Source of the DNA: CAYMEK01 sp964389305
GTDB taxonomy: Bacteria > Spirochaetota > Spirochaetia > SZUA-6 > DRHE01
Length of the DNA stretch: 64,000 bases
NCBI GenBank assembly: GCA_964389305.1
Contig: CAYMEK010000002.1
Span: forward strand, 1 to 64,000
Direction: 5' to 3'
Part shown: in pieces, positions 1 to 8,255 of the stretch
Layout of the letters: every line of letters begins with the position of its first letter
How positions within the stretch are numbered: position 1 is the stretch's first letter
Translations under genes and position numbers: made by a program
Notes under the pieces: model-generated
The model's input: only the letters and a program-made list of their open reading frames with translations
Databases searched by the model: none
Told to the model about the DNA's origin: nothing

Positions 1-532
1 GCACCGGCATGGTGTACCAGTCGTTCTCCGGATAGAACTCCTGCTGGAATCCGTCGGGATTGAGGTACTGCTGGAAATATCCCTGCCGGTACAGCAGGCC
101 CAGACCCACCAGGGGCAGACCCAGGTCCGAGGCGGTCTTGAGATAGTCCCCCGAGAGCACGCCCAGCCCGCCGGAATAGATGGGCAGGCTGACGTCCAGG
201 CCGTACTCCATGGAGAAATAGACGATGACGTCCTTCCTGTCGTGCTTGTACCAGCGCTCGGCCGCCAGATACTTCTGGAACCTGGCGTAAACCGCCTCCA
301 TCGCGGCCAAGAAGGAGGCATCCCGGGCCATCTCCTCCAGCTTGGCCTGCGATATCAGTCCGAGCGTTCTGGCCGGATTCTGGCGGGAGCGCAGCCAGGC
401 CTCGTAGTCCAGGCGCATGAAAAGCTGAACCGCATCGAAGTTCCAGCTCAGCCAGAGGTTGTAAGCGATTTCCTCGAGCGGCTTCAGCGCTTCAGGGATG
501 TTCGGTTTTACGGTGAACGAAACGGTCTGCAT
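1..532 (-). CDS. glgP: alpha-glucan (glycogen/starch) phosphorylase, N-terminal part
   Basis: Partial gene cut by the window edge; at least 177 residues are visible from the ATG at 532, preceded by AGGAG 6 bases upstream. The N-terminus carries the DUF3417-type start (PLEEIAYNLWLSWN) followed by YFSMEYGLDVSLPIYSGGLG and GDYLKTASDLGLPLVGLGLL, the diagnostic block of the GlgP/MalP family that releases glucose-1-phosphate from alpha-1,4-glucans in the cytoplasm. The catalytic and PLP parts lie outside the window. The gene faces away from the DinB-like gene with 314 bases between them. The family assignment is firm; glycogen versus maltodextrin preference cannot be told from this fragment. Confidence 0.92.
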   Translation of the reverse strand, partial: MQTVSFTVKPNIPEALKPLEEIAYNLWLSWNFDAVQLFMRLDYEAWLRSRQNPARTLGLISQAKLEEMARDASFLAAMEAVYARFQKYLAAERWYKHDRKDVIVYFSMEYGLDVSLPIYSGGLGVLSGDYLKTASDLGLPLVGLGLLYRQGYFQQYLNPDGFQQEFYPENDWYTMPV

Positions 533-846
533 ACAGCGCTCCTGTGACAACGTAACGGTGCTCTCGATCTGCCATTCTACTTACAGGCCGAGCGGTGAGC
601 AATAGGCGGTTATCAAAAACACCCCCGGCGCGGGTGCACGGCAGCCGGCAGGCGCCATGCCCGTTGTGCGCCCCTCTCTGCGGCGGCCCTCGACAGGGAC
701 AGGCGGATGGCCTACAATGAGCGGCGCCGGGTTCGAGCTAGCCTTGCTCAGTCGGGTGGAGCCGGACGAATCGAATCCCGCAGGGAAAGCCGATCACGTG
801 AGTCGCCGGAAAGCCAAAGTGAAGAAAAAAACGAAAGGAGGCCGCC
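533..846. other. intergenic region between divergent glgP and dinB-like genes
   Basis: No gene is supported here. The short open frames lack ribosome-binding sites and overlap the start of the DinB-like gene. The right half holds a sigma-70-like promoter at 690-718, listed separately, and a strong AAAGGAGG site just before 847. The left half must contain the glgP promoter, but I see no convincing one. Confidence 0.6.
690..718 (+). promoter_or_regulatory. sigma-70-type promoter for the DinB-like gene
   Basis: TCGACA (690-695), a 17-base spacer, and TACAAT (713-718), each one mismatch from consensus. Transcription would begin near 725, about 120 bases before the start codon. Confidence 0.6.
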
Positions 847-1329
847 ATGCACCACCAGGAGTTGATAGAGGGGCTGCGAATCGGTCCACAGGTACTGCGG
901 GATTTCACGGCAGCAATTCCCGAAGAAAGGCTGCACCTGCGGAGGGGCGAGGGATTCTGGACCCTCCATCAGCACGTCGAGCACCTGGCCGCCGTGCAGC
1001 TCATGCTGTACAGGCGCCTGGAGCGCTTCACGAAAGAGGAGCGTCCGGAGTTCGTGCCCTACCTGCCCGACCGGGAGCAGGATAAAGCGCAGGGAAAGCC
1101 GAAAGCGCTCGGCGAGCTTCTTTCCTTCTACTCCAACTGGCGGGAAAGGCAATTAGAGCTGATCGAAGGCGGCGGCCGGGAGCTTTGGACGAAAAGCGCG
1201 ATTCATCCGGAATACGAGCAGTACGGCTTCGAGATCCTGGTCCGCCACATTCTTCTGCACGATTACTTCCACCTCTATCGCATGGAGGAGCTTTGGCTGA
1301 CCAAGGAGGAGTATCTTACCCGCCTGTAG
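847..1329 (+). CDS. DinB-like metal-binding four-helix protein
   Basis: A 160-residue protein with AAAGGAGG before the ATG. It has the DinB/YfiT arrangement: an N-terminal helix, WTLHQHVEHLAAVQ (first metal histidine, about residue 42-50) and a C-terminal HILLHDYFHLYRMEE with the H-x3-H pair of this superfamily. Members are metal-dependent thiol transferases or stress proteins, and the substrate here is unknown. The B3/B4 gene follows 46 bases later on the same strand with its own ribosome-binding site, so the two may be co-transcribed from the promoter at 690-718. Superfamily assignment is good; function is open. Confidence 0.8.
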   Translation: MHHQELIEGLRIGPQVLRDFTAAIPEERLHLRRGEGFWTLHQHVEHLAAVQLMLYRRLERFTKEERPEFVPYLPDREQDKAQGKPKALGELLSFYSNWRERQLELIEGGGRELWTKSAIHPEYEQYGFEILVRHILLHDYFHLYRMEELWLTKEEYLTRL

Positions 1330-1375
1330 CCGGGTTTGCTGAACTCTGGAGAAGTACGAGGAGGTTTGTAGAGAC

Positions 1376-2074
1376 GTGTATTTCTGTCACGCGCCCGAAA
1401 TCTGGCAGAGTTACCCTCAACTGGTACCCGGTCTGCTGGTGGTCAAGACGATCCATCCCGAGACAGCTGCAGACCGCTATATAGAATCCTGGTACGAGCA
1501 GGCCTGGAAACGCCTCGAGGGCCAAGCCGAAGGACAGATGCCGGAGGTGGCCGCCTGGCGGAGGGTTTACTCTCAGATGGGGCTCAAACCCACCAAGTAT
1601 CGCTCTGCCTCCGAGGCGCTGCTGCGGCGCTTCAAACGTGAGAACGATCTTCCCAGGCTCCATCCCCTGGTGGACCTGTGCAATGCGGCCTCCCTGGCTT
1701 ACGCCCTTCCTGTAGCGGTGTTCGATGTACAAGAAATCGCCGAGTATATCGAGGTGCGGGCCGCGTCCGGATCGGAGCGGTACCTGTCCTTTCAAGGGGA
1801 GATAGAGAATCCCGAACCGGGAGAGATCATTTTCGCCGATGCCACCGGTCATGCTCATGCCCGCCGGTGGACTTTCCGGCAGAGCCGACGTTCCGTAGTG
1901 GGGCCGGGTACCGGAACGGCGCTGATTGTCAGCGAAGGGATGCACGAGCGGGCCGGCAGAGATGTTCCAGCCCTGATAGAAGCTATATCGACCGCGGTGG
2001 CGGCGTTATGGAGCGAGCCGGAATACAGAGCCATCCTCAGCGCGGGCAATCCCCGTCTGGATTTCACGGTCTGA
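1376..2074 (+). CDS. B3/B4 tRNA-binding domain protein (stand-alone PheT-like)
   Basis: A 232-residue cytoplasmic protein matching the B3/B4 domain of phenylalanyl-tRNA synthetase beta subunit throughout: KPTKYRSASEALLRRF, LVDLCNAASLAYALPVAVFD, GEIIFADATGHAHARRWTFRQS. Stand-alone copies are thought to act on or near tRNA, for example as editing factors, but this is not proven. The start is GTG at 1376 with GAGGAGGT at 1358-1365; no ATG fits. Its last 11 bases overlap the end of the convergent MocR-type gene. Confidence 0.85.
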   Translation: MYFCHAPEIWQSYPQLVPGLLVVKTIHPETAADRYIESWYEQAWKRLEGQAEGQMPEVAAWRRVYSQMGLKPTKYRSASEALLRRFKRENDLPRLHPLVDLCNAASLAYALPVAVFDVQEIAEYIEVRAASGSERYLSFQGEIENPEPGEIIFADATGHAHARRWTFRQSRRSVVGPGTGTALIVSEGMHERAGRDVPALIEAISTAVAALWSEPEYRAILSAGNPRLDFTV

Positions 2075-3470
2075 GCACTGCCTGCTGCAGACGCCGAATC
2101 CCTTCTTCGATGGCCTCGATCTCCAGGTTTCCGTAACCCAGAATAATCTTGTCCTGGTGGCCTCCCTTTACAATCGCATGGTCCGCCACTCTTTCGATAC
2201 GTACATGGTGGGCTTCGAGCCGCCGGAGCATCTCGTCGCCGAACTCGACCCCCCTGAAGCAGGCTACCAGGTACAGGCCCGTCGAGTCGCCGCTGATACG
2301 TACGGATTGTCCGAAGGCTCTCCGCAGAGCTGCAATCAGGGTCTCCCGCTTCCGACGGTACAGTTTCTTCATTCGGCTCATGTGCCGTTCGAGCTGCCCA
2401 TCCTCGATGAACGAGGCCAGAGCGATCTGGCTGACCGCAGTCGCCGACAGGCTGAGCTGCCCGACAACGCGAATGCACCCTTCGACCAGGGCGTCCGGCA
2501 GCACCAGGTAGCCCAGGCGCAAACCCGGATACATGCTCTCGCTGAAGGTCCCGATATGGATGACTCTCTCAGGATCCAGCAGATGGAGGGAGCTGATCGG
2601 GGCCCCCACATAGCGGAACTCGCTGTCGTAGTCGTTTTCGATGACAAAGCTAGCCGTTTTCCTGACCAGCTCGATCAAGCGCACCCGGCGCTGGATCGGA
2701 AGCACGCAGCCGAAAGGAAACTGGTGGGACGGTGTAATCAATATGGGTATATCTTTCTTAAGGGCGGGAATACGGTCCACCTGAATACCTTTGTCGTCGA
2801 CGGGCACCGGCCATAGTGAGACGCCCAGGCTCCGGAAAATATCCTGAATCCCCCGATACAGAGGATCTTCGACAATGATCCCCTCCGGGGCGAGTTCCAG
2901 CAGCTTCGTCAGAATGATGAAAGCCTGGGCCGATCCGGCCAGGATAAACAGCTGCCGGGGCGAGCAGAGGATACCCTTGTTCCGCAGGAGAAACTCCGCC
3001 AGTCGACGGCGCAGCTTCATCGATCCCGCCAGCGCTCCATAGCTGAGAGATTGATCGGGAGACAGCACACAGGCCTCTTTTAGGTAGCTGGCCCAAAGCT
3101 TCCTGGGAAAGCGGCTCAGGTCAGGCGTCCCGCTGTCGAAGGAAACGAAATCCGTCTCTCCGTCCTTGCCCGGCGGCGGCAGGAGATCGGTAACCAGCTC
3201 TCGATACTCGGTATACCGCTCGAGATAGCTTTCCCTGGCCACGTAGGTGCCCGAGCCCTGCCGGGCTTCCAGAAATCCCTCGGCCGAAAGCTGTTCGTAC
3301 GCTTCCGTGATCACGTTGCGCGCTACCCCCAGATCTTCGGCCAGTTTCCGCGTCGGCGGGAGCCTCGTGCCTGCTCGCAGCTCCTGTTTGAGGATCTTGT
3401 CGCGGATCTGCTCGTAGGTCTGCCTGGTCAGAGGCAGCTCGGACTCACGATCGATCAAGAGAAAAAGCAT
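2064..3470 (-). CDS. MocR/PdxR-type regulator lacking the PLP-binding lysine
   Basis: A 468-residue GntR-family regulator. The N-terminus (about 10-78) is a winged helix with LPPTRKLAEDLGVARNVI and GSGTYVA. The rest is a fold-type I aminotransferase domain with TPSHQFPFG, ENDYDSEFRY and PGLRLGYLVLP. In MocR proteins the PLP lysine sits in the consensus GTFSK-x-x-x-P-x-LRLGY; here the reading is GTFSESMYPGLRLGY, so residue 311 is Glu (GAG, bases 2538-2540). Such a protein should be unable to form the internal aldimine and may sense another ligand or none. Start ATG at 3470 with AGGA 8 bases upstream. It is divergent from mttB1, a plausible target. Confidence 0.88.
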   Translation of the reverse strand: MLFLLIDRESELPLTRQTYEQIRDKILKQELRAGTRLPPTRKLAEDLGVARNVITEAYEQLSAEGFLEARQGSGTYVARESYLERYTEYRELVTDLLPPPGKDGETDFVSFDSGTPDLSRFPRKLWASYLKEACVLSPDQSLSYGALAGSMKLRRRLAEFLLRNKGILCSPRQLFILAGSAQAFIILTKLLELAPEGIIVEDPLYRGIQDIFRSLGVSLWPVPVDDKGIQVDRIPALKKDIPILITPSHQFPFGCVLPIQRRVRLIELVRKTASFVIENDYDSEFRYVGAPISSLHLLDPERVIHIGTFSESMYPGLRLGYLVLPDALVEGCIRVVGQLSLSATAVSQIALASFIEDGQLERHMSRMKKLYRRKRETLIAALRRAFGQSVRISGDSTGLYLVACFRGVEFGDEMLRRLEAHHVRIERVADHAIVKGGHQDKIILGYGNLEIEAIEEGIRRLQQAVLRP

Positions 3471-3825
3471 AAGCGCATCCTGTTAATTGGTCCTATAATT
3501 TTTTTATTTTTTGGATCTTTTTTATTCCAATATCCTGATTATATCTTAAGACCTGTGGAGACCGCAACTCAAGGTACAGGAGTCAAAACTTATGTCTACA
3601 GTGAACGCTAAATGCAGCATAGCCGAATCCCGAAGAAAGGCGACCGGGAAAGTCTTTCCCGAGGCCTCCGCTCATGCAGGAGCTGGGAACCGCCATCCGA
3701 AAAAAGCCTGGTCGGGATGGGAAATCGTCCTGGCAATGTATATCTTCCGAGTCTGAGATCCGTACGGGCAGAAGCGCCGACCCTTGTAACACTCCGTCCA
3801 TAGCCGTTAGTATTGACTGAAGGGT
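3471..3825. other. divergent regulator-mttB1 intergenic region
   Basis: The first 80 bases are strongly A+T-rich and contain TATAAT at 3494-3499 on the plus strand and several TTGG/CCAA words (ATTGG 3486-3490, CCAAT 3527-3531) that could be regulator sites. The remainder is ordinary in composition and holds one short ORF at 3592-3756. I do not recognise a riboswitch. Confidence 0.4.
3592..3756 (+). CDS. possible small ORF in the mttB1 leader
   Basis: A 54-codon frame starting ATG at 3592 with AGGAG at 3578-3582 (9-base spacing), ending TGA at 3754-3756, 69 bases before mttB1. The product is basic with a short hydrophobic end (WEIVLAMYIFRV). I recognise no family. The good ribosome-binding site is the only argument for translation; it could be a leader peptide or chance. 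Confidence 0.25.
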   Translation: MSTVNAKCSIAESRRKATGKVFPEASAHAGAGNRHPKKAWSGWEIVLAMYIFRV

Positions 3826-5301
3826 ATGCCTGAGGATTTACAGCATCCACAGCGGTTGAAAGGATACATCGGCGGCCAGTACCAGCCCCTGCGCCAGGAT
3901 CAGATCGGGAGGATCCACCAAACCGCTCTCCGCGTGCTGGAGGAGATTGGAGTTCAGGTCGATTGCGAAGAGGCGCGATCGATCCTGCTGGCCGGTGGTG
4001 CTGCCCTGGATGCGGCCGGTAAGCGCGTGCAGATCCAGCCCCGCATCGTGGAAAAAGCGCTTCAGTCCGTGCCTTCGAGCATCCGGCTCTGCGGCAGGCG
4101 TGAAGAGCACGACCTGCTGGCCGAAGGCAGCCGGACCTACTTCGGGACCGGAGGAGCGGCTGTCAAGGTGATCGATCTGGAATCGGGGGAGTGCCGCCTA
4201 AGCCGCCTGAAGGACATCTCCGACTTCGCCCGCCTGGTGGAGGTGCTTCCGAACATCCACTTCTTCGTCCGTCCCTGTGCCGCCCAGGAGGTGCCGGCAG
4301 AGGACCTGGCCGTCAACGAGTTCTACGCTTCACTGGCTTACACGACCAAGCACGTTCTCGGCTCCGCCTACAGTCCTCCTGGGATCCGGAGATTGCTCGC
4401 GCTGGGGTCGCTGATCGCCGGATCGGAGCAGGCCTTTCTGGAGCGTCCTTTTTTTTCCTTTATCGTATCCTGGATGAACAGCCCCCTACGGTTCGACAGC
4501 GGGGGGAGCGAAACACTGCTGGAGGCGGTGCGCAGCGGAGTGCCGGTCATGCTCTCCGCGGCGCCGATGGCCGGCTCGACTGCCCCGATCACGCTGGCAG
4601 GCACCCTGGTACAGCTCCACGCCGAAGAGCTGGCCGGGCTGGTCCTGACCCAGATGGCCCGGCCGGGGGCTAAGGTGCTGTACGGCGGCATCCCGTCGAT
4701 GGCCGACCTGCACTACCTAACCTATGTCGGCGGCGGCGTGGAGTTCGGAATGATGAACGCCGCCATCGCCCAGCTATCCCACTATATCGACGTGCCGAAC
4801 TACAACTCGGCGGGAATAACCGAGGCCAAGATCCCTGATATCCAGGCTGTATACGAGAAATGCTTCGCAATTCTCCAGTGCGCCCTTTCGGGCTCCAACA
4901 TCGTGCACCACGCGGCCGGCATCCTGGAATCCCTGCTGACCATCAGCCACGAACAGCTCATCATCGACAACGAGATCATCGGTATGGCCATACGGGCCGT
5001 ACGGGGGATCGAGGTGAGCGAAGACACCCTGGCCTTCGATGCGATAAGGGAAGCAGCCGAATCCGGCAACTTCCTGACCTCGGAGCACACCCTGGAGTTC
5101 ATGCGCAGCGAGTATGTGCTTCCCGAGCTGGCGGACCGCCGCCTGCGCAAGGATTGGGAAGAGCTGGGCATGGAAGATATCCGGACCAAAGCCCGCCGCA
5201 GGGCTCGGGACATCCTGGGGGAGGGTCCGGGGATCATCGCCCTGTCCAGAGAGACTGACCGGGAGATCCGCGAGCGCTTCCCGATCCACTCCTTTTCCTG
5301 A
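3826..5301 (+). CDS. MttB-family (trimethylamine methyltransferase-like) protein 1
   Basis: A 491-residue protein of the MttB superfamily, matching the family length, with no in-frame amber codon, so it belongs to the non-pyrrolysine branch. Characterised members (glycine betaine MtgB, proline betaine MtpB, carnitine MtcB) transfer a methyl group from a quaternary amine to a corrinoid protein. Support: QTALRVLEEIGVQVDCEEAR near the N-terminus, the FGTGGAAVKVID block, AAPMAGSTAPITLAGTLVQ, and PNYNSAGITEAKIPDIQA. Start ATG at 3826 follows GAAGGGT. It is divergent from the MocR-type regulator and convergent with asnB. The substrate cannot be inferred, and no corrinoid protein is nearby. Confidence 0.88.
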   Translation: MPEDLQHPQRLKGYIGGQYQPLRQDQIGRIHQTALRVLEEIGVQVDCEEARSILLAGGAALDAAGKRVQIQPRIVEKALQSVPSSIRLCGRREEHDLLAEGSRTYFGTGGAAVKVIDLESGECRLSRLKDISDFARLVEVLPNIHFFVRPCAAQEVPAEDLAVNEFYASLAYTTKHVLGSAYSPPGIRRLLALGSLIAGSEQAFLERPFFSFIVSWMNSPLRFDSGGSETLLEAVRSGVPVMLSAAPMAGSTAPITLAGTLVQLHAEELAGLVLTQMARPGAKVLYGGIPSMADLHYLTYVGGGVEFGMMNAAIAQLSHYIDVPNYNSAGITEAKIPDIQAVYEKCFAILQCALSGSNIVHHAAGILESLLTISHEQLIIDNEIIGMAIRAVRGIEVSEDTLAFDAIREAAESGNFLTSEHTLEFMRSEYVLPELADRRLRKDWEELGMEDIRTKARRRARDILGEGPGIIALSRETDREIRERFPIHSFS

Positions 5302-5359
5302 AGCTGCCCGAACAGCGACCGCCGCTGCGCTATCGCAGGGACCTCGCCATTCTCGACAC

Positions 5360-6874
5360 CTAGGAGGATAAAGGCGAGAGCTGCGGACGGTCGGACCAAC
5401 GCCCGATATTGCCGATGATGTGCTCCGATTCGGGGAAAACTTCTCTGAAAATACGGTAGTAGAGAGCCTCTTCCCTGGAGCGCAAGGTTACTCCGGGGCA
5501 GGCCTGTCGACACAGCGCCAGCTCTTCTTCGCTCATCAGAGCCTCGGCGCTGCGAGCCATGAGCGCCGCCACCCCCGATCCTTCGTCGAACTGCTCTTTT
5601 TTCCTCCAGACGATGGATTCGGGCAGCAGATCTTGGCAGGCCTTCCTCAGGATCCACTTTTCCACTGGGGGATCGCCGCGAAGCTTCAGCTCGACCGGGA
5701 TGGTCTGGGCGACTTCAATCATTTCCAGGTCGAGAAAGGGAACTCGCCCCTCCAGGGAATGGGCCATGGTCAGCCGATCCACTCGCTGCAGGTTGATATT
5801 GTGCAGGGCTGCGACGCTGCGCCGCAGCTCCAGGTTCAAGGCCTCGCTGTCCTCTATCCCTTTGTAGTAGCTGTAGCCGCCGAAAAGCTCGTCGGCCCCT
5901 TCACCGGTAAGTATCACCTTCACCTCCTCGGCTGCAAGCCGAGAGGTAAAATAGCAGGGAATCGCGCTTCGCACCAGGTCCTGATCGAAGGACTCCAGAT
6001 GGTAGATTATCTCCGGGAGCTTGCCGTACACCTCCTGTTCATGAATGAGATACTCGTGGTGCCTGGAGCCGATGTGTCGCGAGACGATGCGCGCCGCTTC
6101 CAGATCCGAGCTGCCCTCCAGTCCGACGGAGAAGGTATGCAGCTCGGGAATCTTCCGGGCGGTGAGAGCGGCGATGACGCTCGAGTCCAAACCTCCGGAG
6201 AGAAAAGAACCGAGGGGAACGTCGCTCATCAGCCGCTCCAACACCGACTGCTCCAGGGTCTCGCGCAACAGAGCAGCATGGGCGGCAATCGAACGGTCCG
6301 CAACGGCGCCCTCGGGCAGGCAGTAGTAGCTCCGGAATCCATGGGTGCTGTGGTACCAGGCGGCCGGAGGAAACTCTTGAACCTCTCCGAGGCGGGGATC
6401 AAGGCTCTTCAGCTCGGAGGAAAAGACCAGGCCGCCGTCATCCCTCAGGATGTAGTACAGGGGCTTGATTCCGATCGGGTCGCGAGCCAGAAACAGCCCA
6501 TCGTGGCTGCAGATGCAAAAAGCGAACATCCCGTCCAGGTGGTGAACCAGCTCGGTTCCCTCCTCTTCGTACAGATGTACCAGGACCTCGCTGTCGTTCG
6601 CCGTACGGAAGAGGTGCCTTTGTTCCAGCTCCGCGCGCAACTCCGGATAGTTGTAGATCTCCCCGTTGGCCACGACGGCCAGCGATCGGTCTTCGTTGAA
6701 TATCGGGTGCTTCCCGCCCTGCGGGTCCATGATGGCAAGGCGATTGTGGCCGTACACTGCATTGTCATGGTCCAAAAGGCCCCTGTCGTCAGGACCCCGA
6801 TGGTTCATCTTCTCCAGCATAGCCTGGACGAGCCCTTCGTCCCTGCTGCCCCATACTCCGCAGATACCGCACAT
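5360..6874 (-). CDS. asnB: asparagine synthase (glutamine-hydrolysing)-like protein
   Basis: A 504-residue class II amidotransferase. The catalytic Cys2 is exposed after Met removal (MCGICGVWG), with NHRGPDD and NGEIYNYPEL in the glutaminase domain and the ATP pyrophosphatase loop LSGGLDSSVI plus TGEGADELFGGY in the synthetase domain. Family members amidate aspartate, but homologues in biosynthetic clusters amidate other carboxylates. It is last in the operon mttB2 - methyltransferase - asnB, 74 bases after the methyltransferase gene, so a role on a methylated substrate rather than in general asparagine supply is possible. It is somewhat shorter than E. coli AsnB (554). Confidence 0.9.
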   Translation of the reverse strand: MCGICGVWGSRDEGLVQAMLEKMNHRGPDDRGLLDHDNAVYGHNRLAIMDPQGGKHPIFNEDRSLAVVANGEIYNYPELRAELEQRHLFRTANDSEVLVHLYEEEGTELVHHLDGMFAFCICSHDGLFLARDPIGIKPLYYILRDDGGLVFSSELKSLDPRLGEVQEFPPAAWYHSTHGFRSYYCLPEGAVADRSIAAHAALLRETLEQSVLERLMSDVPLGSFLSGGLDSSVIAALTARKIPELHTFSVGLEGSSDLEAARIVSRHIGSRHHEYLIHEQEVYGKLPEIIYHLESFDQDLVRSAIPCYFTSRLAAEEVKVILTGEGADELFGGYSYYKGIEDSEALNLELRRSVAALHNINLQRVDRLTMAHSLEGRVPFLDLEMIEVAQTIPVELKLRGDPPVEKWILRKACQDLLPESIVWRKKEQFDEGSGVAALMARSAEALMSEEELALCRQACPGVTLRSREEALYYRIFREVFPESEHIIGNIGRWSDRPQLSPLSS

Positions 6875-6948
6875 AGACTACCCTCCTTGCCTCCGGCAGG
6901 CGGCTTCGACACCGTAAGCCCGCCCGGCCGGCGTCTTTGCAGCTAACT

Positions 6949-8238
6949 TCACGATTTGGACACTTCGAAGATGCCCACCAGTCCATGGGCGCATCCCAAG
7001 CCCTGCTGCAGGTTTGCAGCCAGGCTGCGCAGAGCGTAGCCAAGCTGGGGTTCGATTACATTCTCTCGGGGCAGGCCCGTTTTCAGCCAGCCCACCCCTT
7101 CGATCACCTTATGCATCCTGGCCATCATTTCCCGCACGATGGGCGGATAGGAGGCCGGCACCGAGGGCAGCTCCCCCGTGTAGCGCTGCTGTTCCTCCTC
7201 ATAGGACTCCATCAGCCGCTGGGTGTACCGCACCAGAGTATTCCAGCCCATCTGCAGATGCTCGAAGTACTCATTGAGAAATTCGAACCCCGTCTTCGGC
7301 CGGTAGTTCACGATCAGGGTACCGAGATCGGTGCGCAGGTTCGGCTCGTGCAGCGAGTTGAGAGCCTGCCGGATCGGCTGAGCATGGCAGTTATACTCCG
7401 CCGTATCCATGTGCCGGCCGGAAAATACCGAGCGGTCGAAATATACCAGCGGCCGGATCGATATGCCGGAATGCCGGCTTGCTTCGGCCACCGCAGCTTC
7501 GACTTCCTGGCGGCTCATGAGGCGCAGACTCAGGTGCTGCAGCTCATCCCGGCGGCGTTTGCGCTCTTCTTCGTCGTAGATGTAGGAGACCACGTAGTCC
7601 ATGTTGCGGCGCTCGGACAGGTCATTGGTCCAGAGGGACTGCCACTCGTAGGAATAGCGGCCCAGCCAGTCGGCGACAATCAGGCTGTAGTCTTCGGTCC
7701 GCTCGGCGATCTCGGCCAGCAGACGGACCAGGGTACGGTCGTCGTTGTGGTGGGAAAACGTGCCGAAGGAAGAAAAGTACAGGTCGTACGGCTTTTCGCC
7801 GTCGGCGAGAGGTATGCCGTCGGTGAAGTCCGCCTGCTCGAACACCACCTTCGGGTCGTTTCCGTAGATGCTGCGGGCCTGGGCGAGAAGATCCCAATTC
7901 AGATCGATCCCCTTGTAGTAGGCGAGGGTTTCTTCGGTCAGCAGGATCGCTTCCTGGTCGTGTAGATTGGCGTCCCGGTCCCGTATTCCCATCAGAAGCT
8001 CGTAACCGTCTGCGCTGCCGCAGCCAAGATCCATGATGCGCAGGCGCCGCATCGATTCTCGCGCCTGCCTGATCAGTTTCTTCACGTAGGGATAGATGTA
8101 GTGCCGGGTGATCTCGTCTTCCCAGCAGCGCCGTACGTTGTCGTACTTTCCGACTAAGCCCGACTTCTTGGCATAGAGGCCGCTCTTCACCGCTTCGCTG
8201 TAGGCCTCCATTTGGGTATCCTGTACTGTCATTGCCAT
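6949..8238 (-). CDS. SAM-dependent methyltransferase of unknown substrate
   Basis: A 429-residue cytoplasmic protein with a Rossmann methyltransferase core. Motif I is IMDLGCGSADGYELL, the acidic strand end is YYKGIDLN, and motif IV region is YDLYFSSFGTFSHHND; a long C-terminal part without a family I recognise follows. I chose ATG 8238 (MAMTVQ) because GGGAGGAA (8244-8251) lies 5 bases upstream; the ATG at 8253 would sit across that site. It begins 17 bases after mttB2 ends, so the two are translationally close. The pairing of a methyl-donor enzyme with an MttB homologue suggests a methylated-amine metabolite. Confidence 0.75.
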   Translation of the reverse strand: MAMTVQDTQMEAYSEAVKSGLYAKKSGLVGKYDNVRRCWEDEITRHYIYPYVKKLIRQARESMRRLRIMDLGCGSADGYELLMGIRDRDANLHDQEAILLTEETLAYYKGIDLNWDLLAQARSIYGNDPKVVFEQADFTDGIPLADGEKPYDLYFSSFGTFSHHNDDRTLVRLLAEIAERTEDYSLIVADWLGRYSYEWQSLWTNDLSERRNMDYVVSYIYDEEERKRRRDELQHLSLRLMSRQEVEAAVAEASRHSGISIRPLVYFDRSVFSGRHMDTAEYNCHAQPIRQALNSLHEPNLRTDLGTLIVNYRPKTGFEFLNEYFEHLQMGWNTLVRYTQRLMESYEEEQQRYTGELPSVPASYPPIVREMMARMHKVIEGVGWLKTGLPRENVIEPQLGYALRSLAANLQQGLGCAHGLVGIFEVSKS

Positions 8239-8255
8239 GGTTTTTCCTCCCATTT

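Noticed and set aside
657..1085. Plus-strand frame before and over the DinB-like gene
   Set aside because: Arginine- and proline-rich frame-shadow composition, no ribosome-binding site, overlaps a supported gene in another frame.
3471..3825. Riboswitch before mttB1
   Set aside because: I looked for cobalamin, SAM, glycine and guanidine motifs and found none of the conserved boxes.
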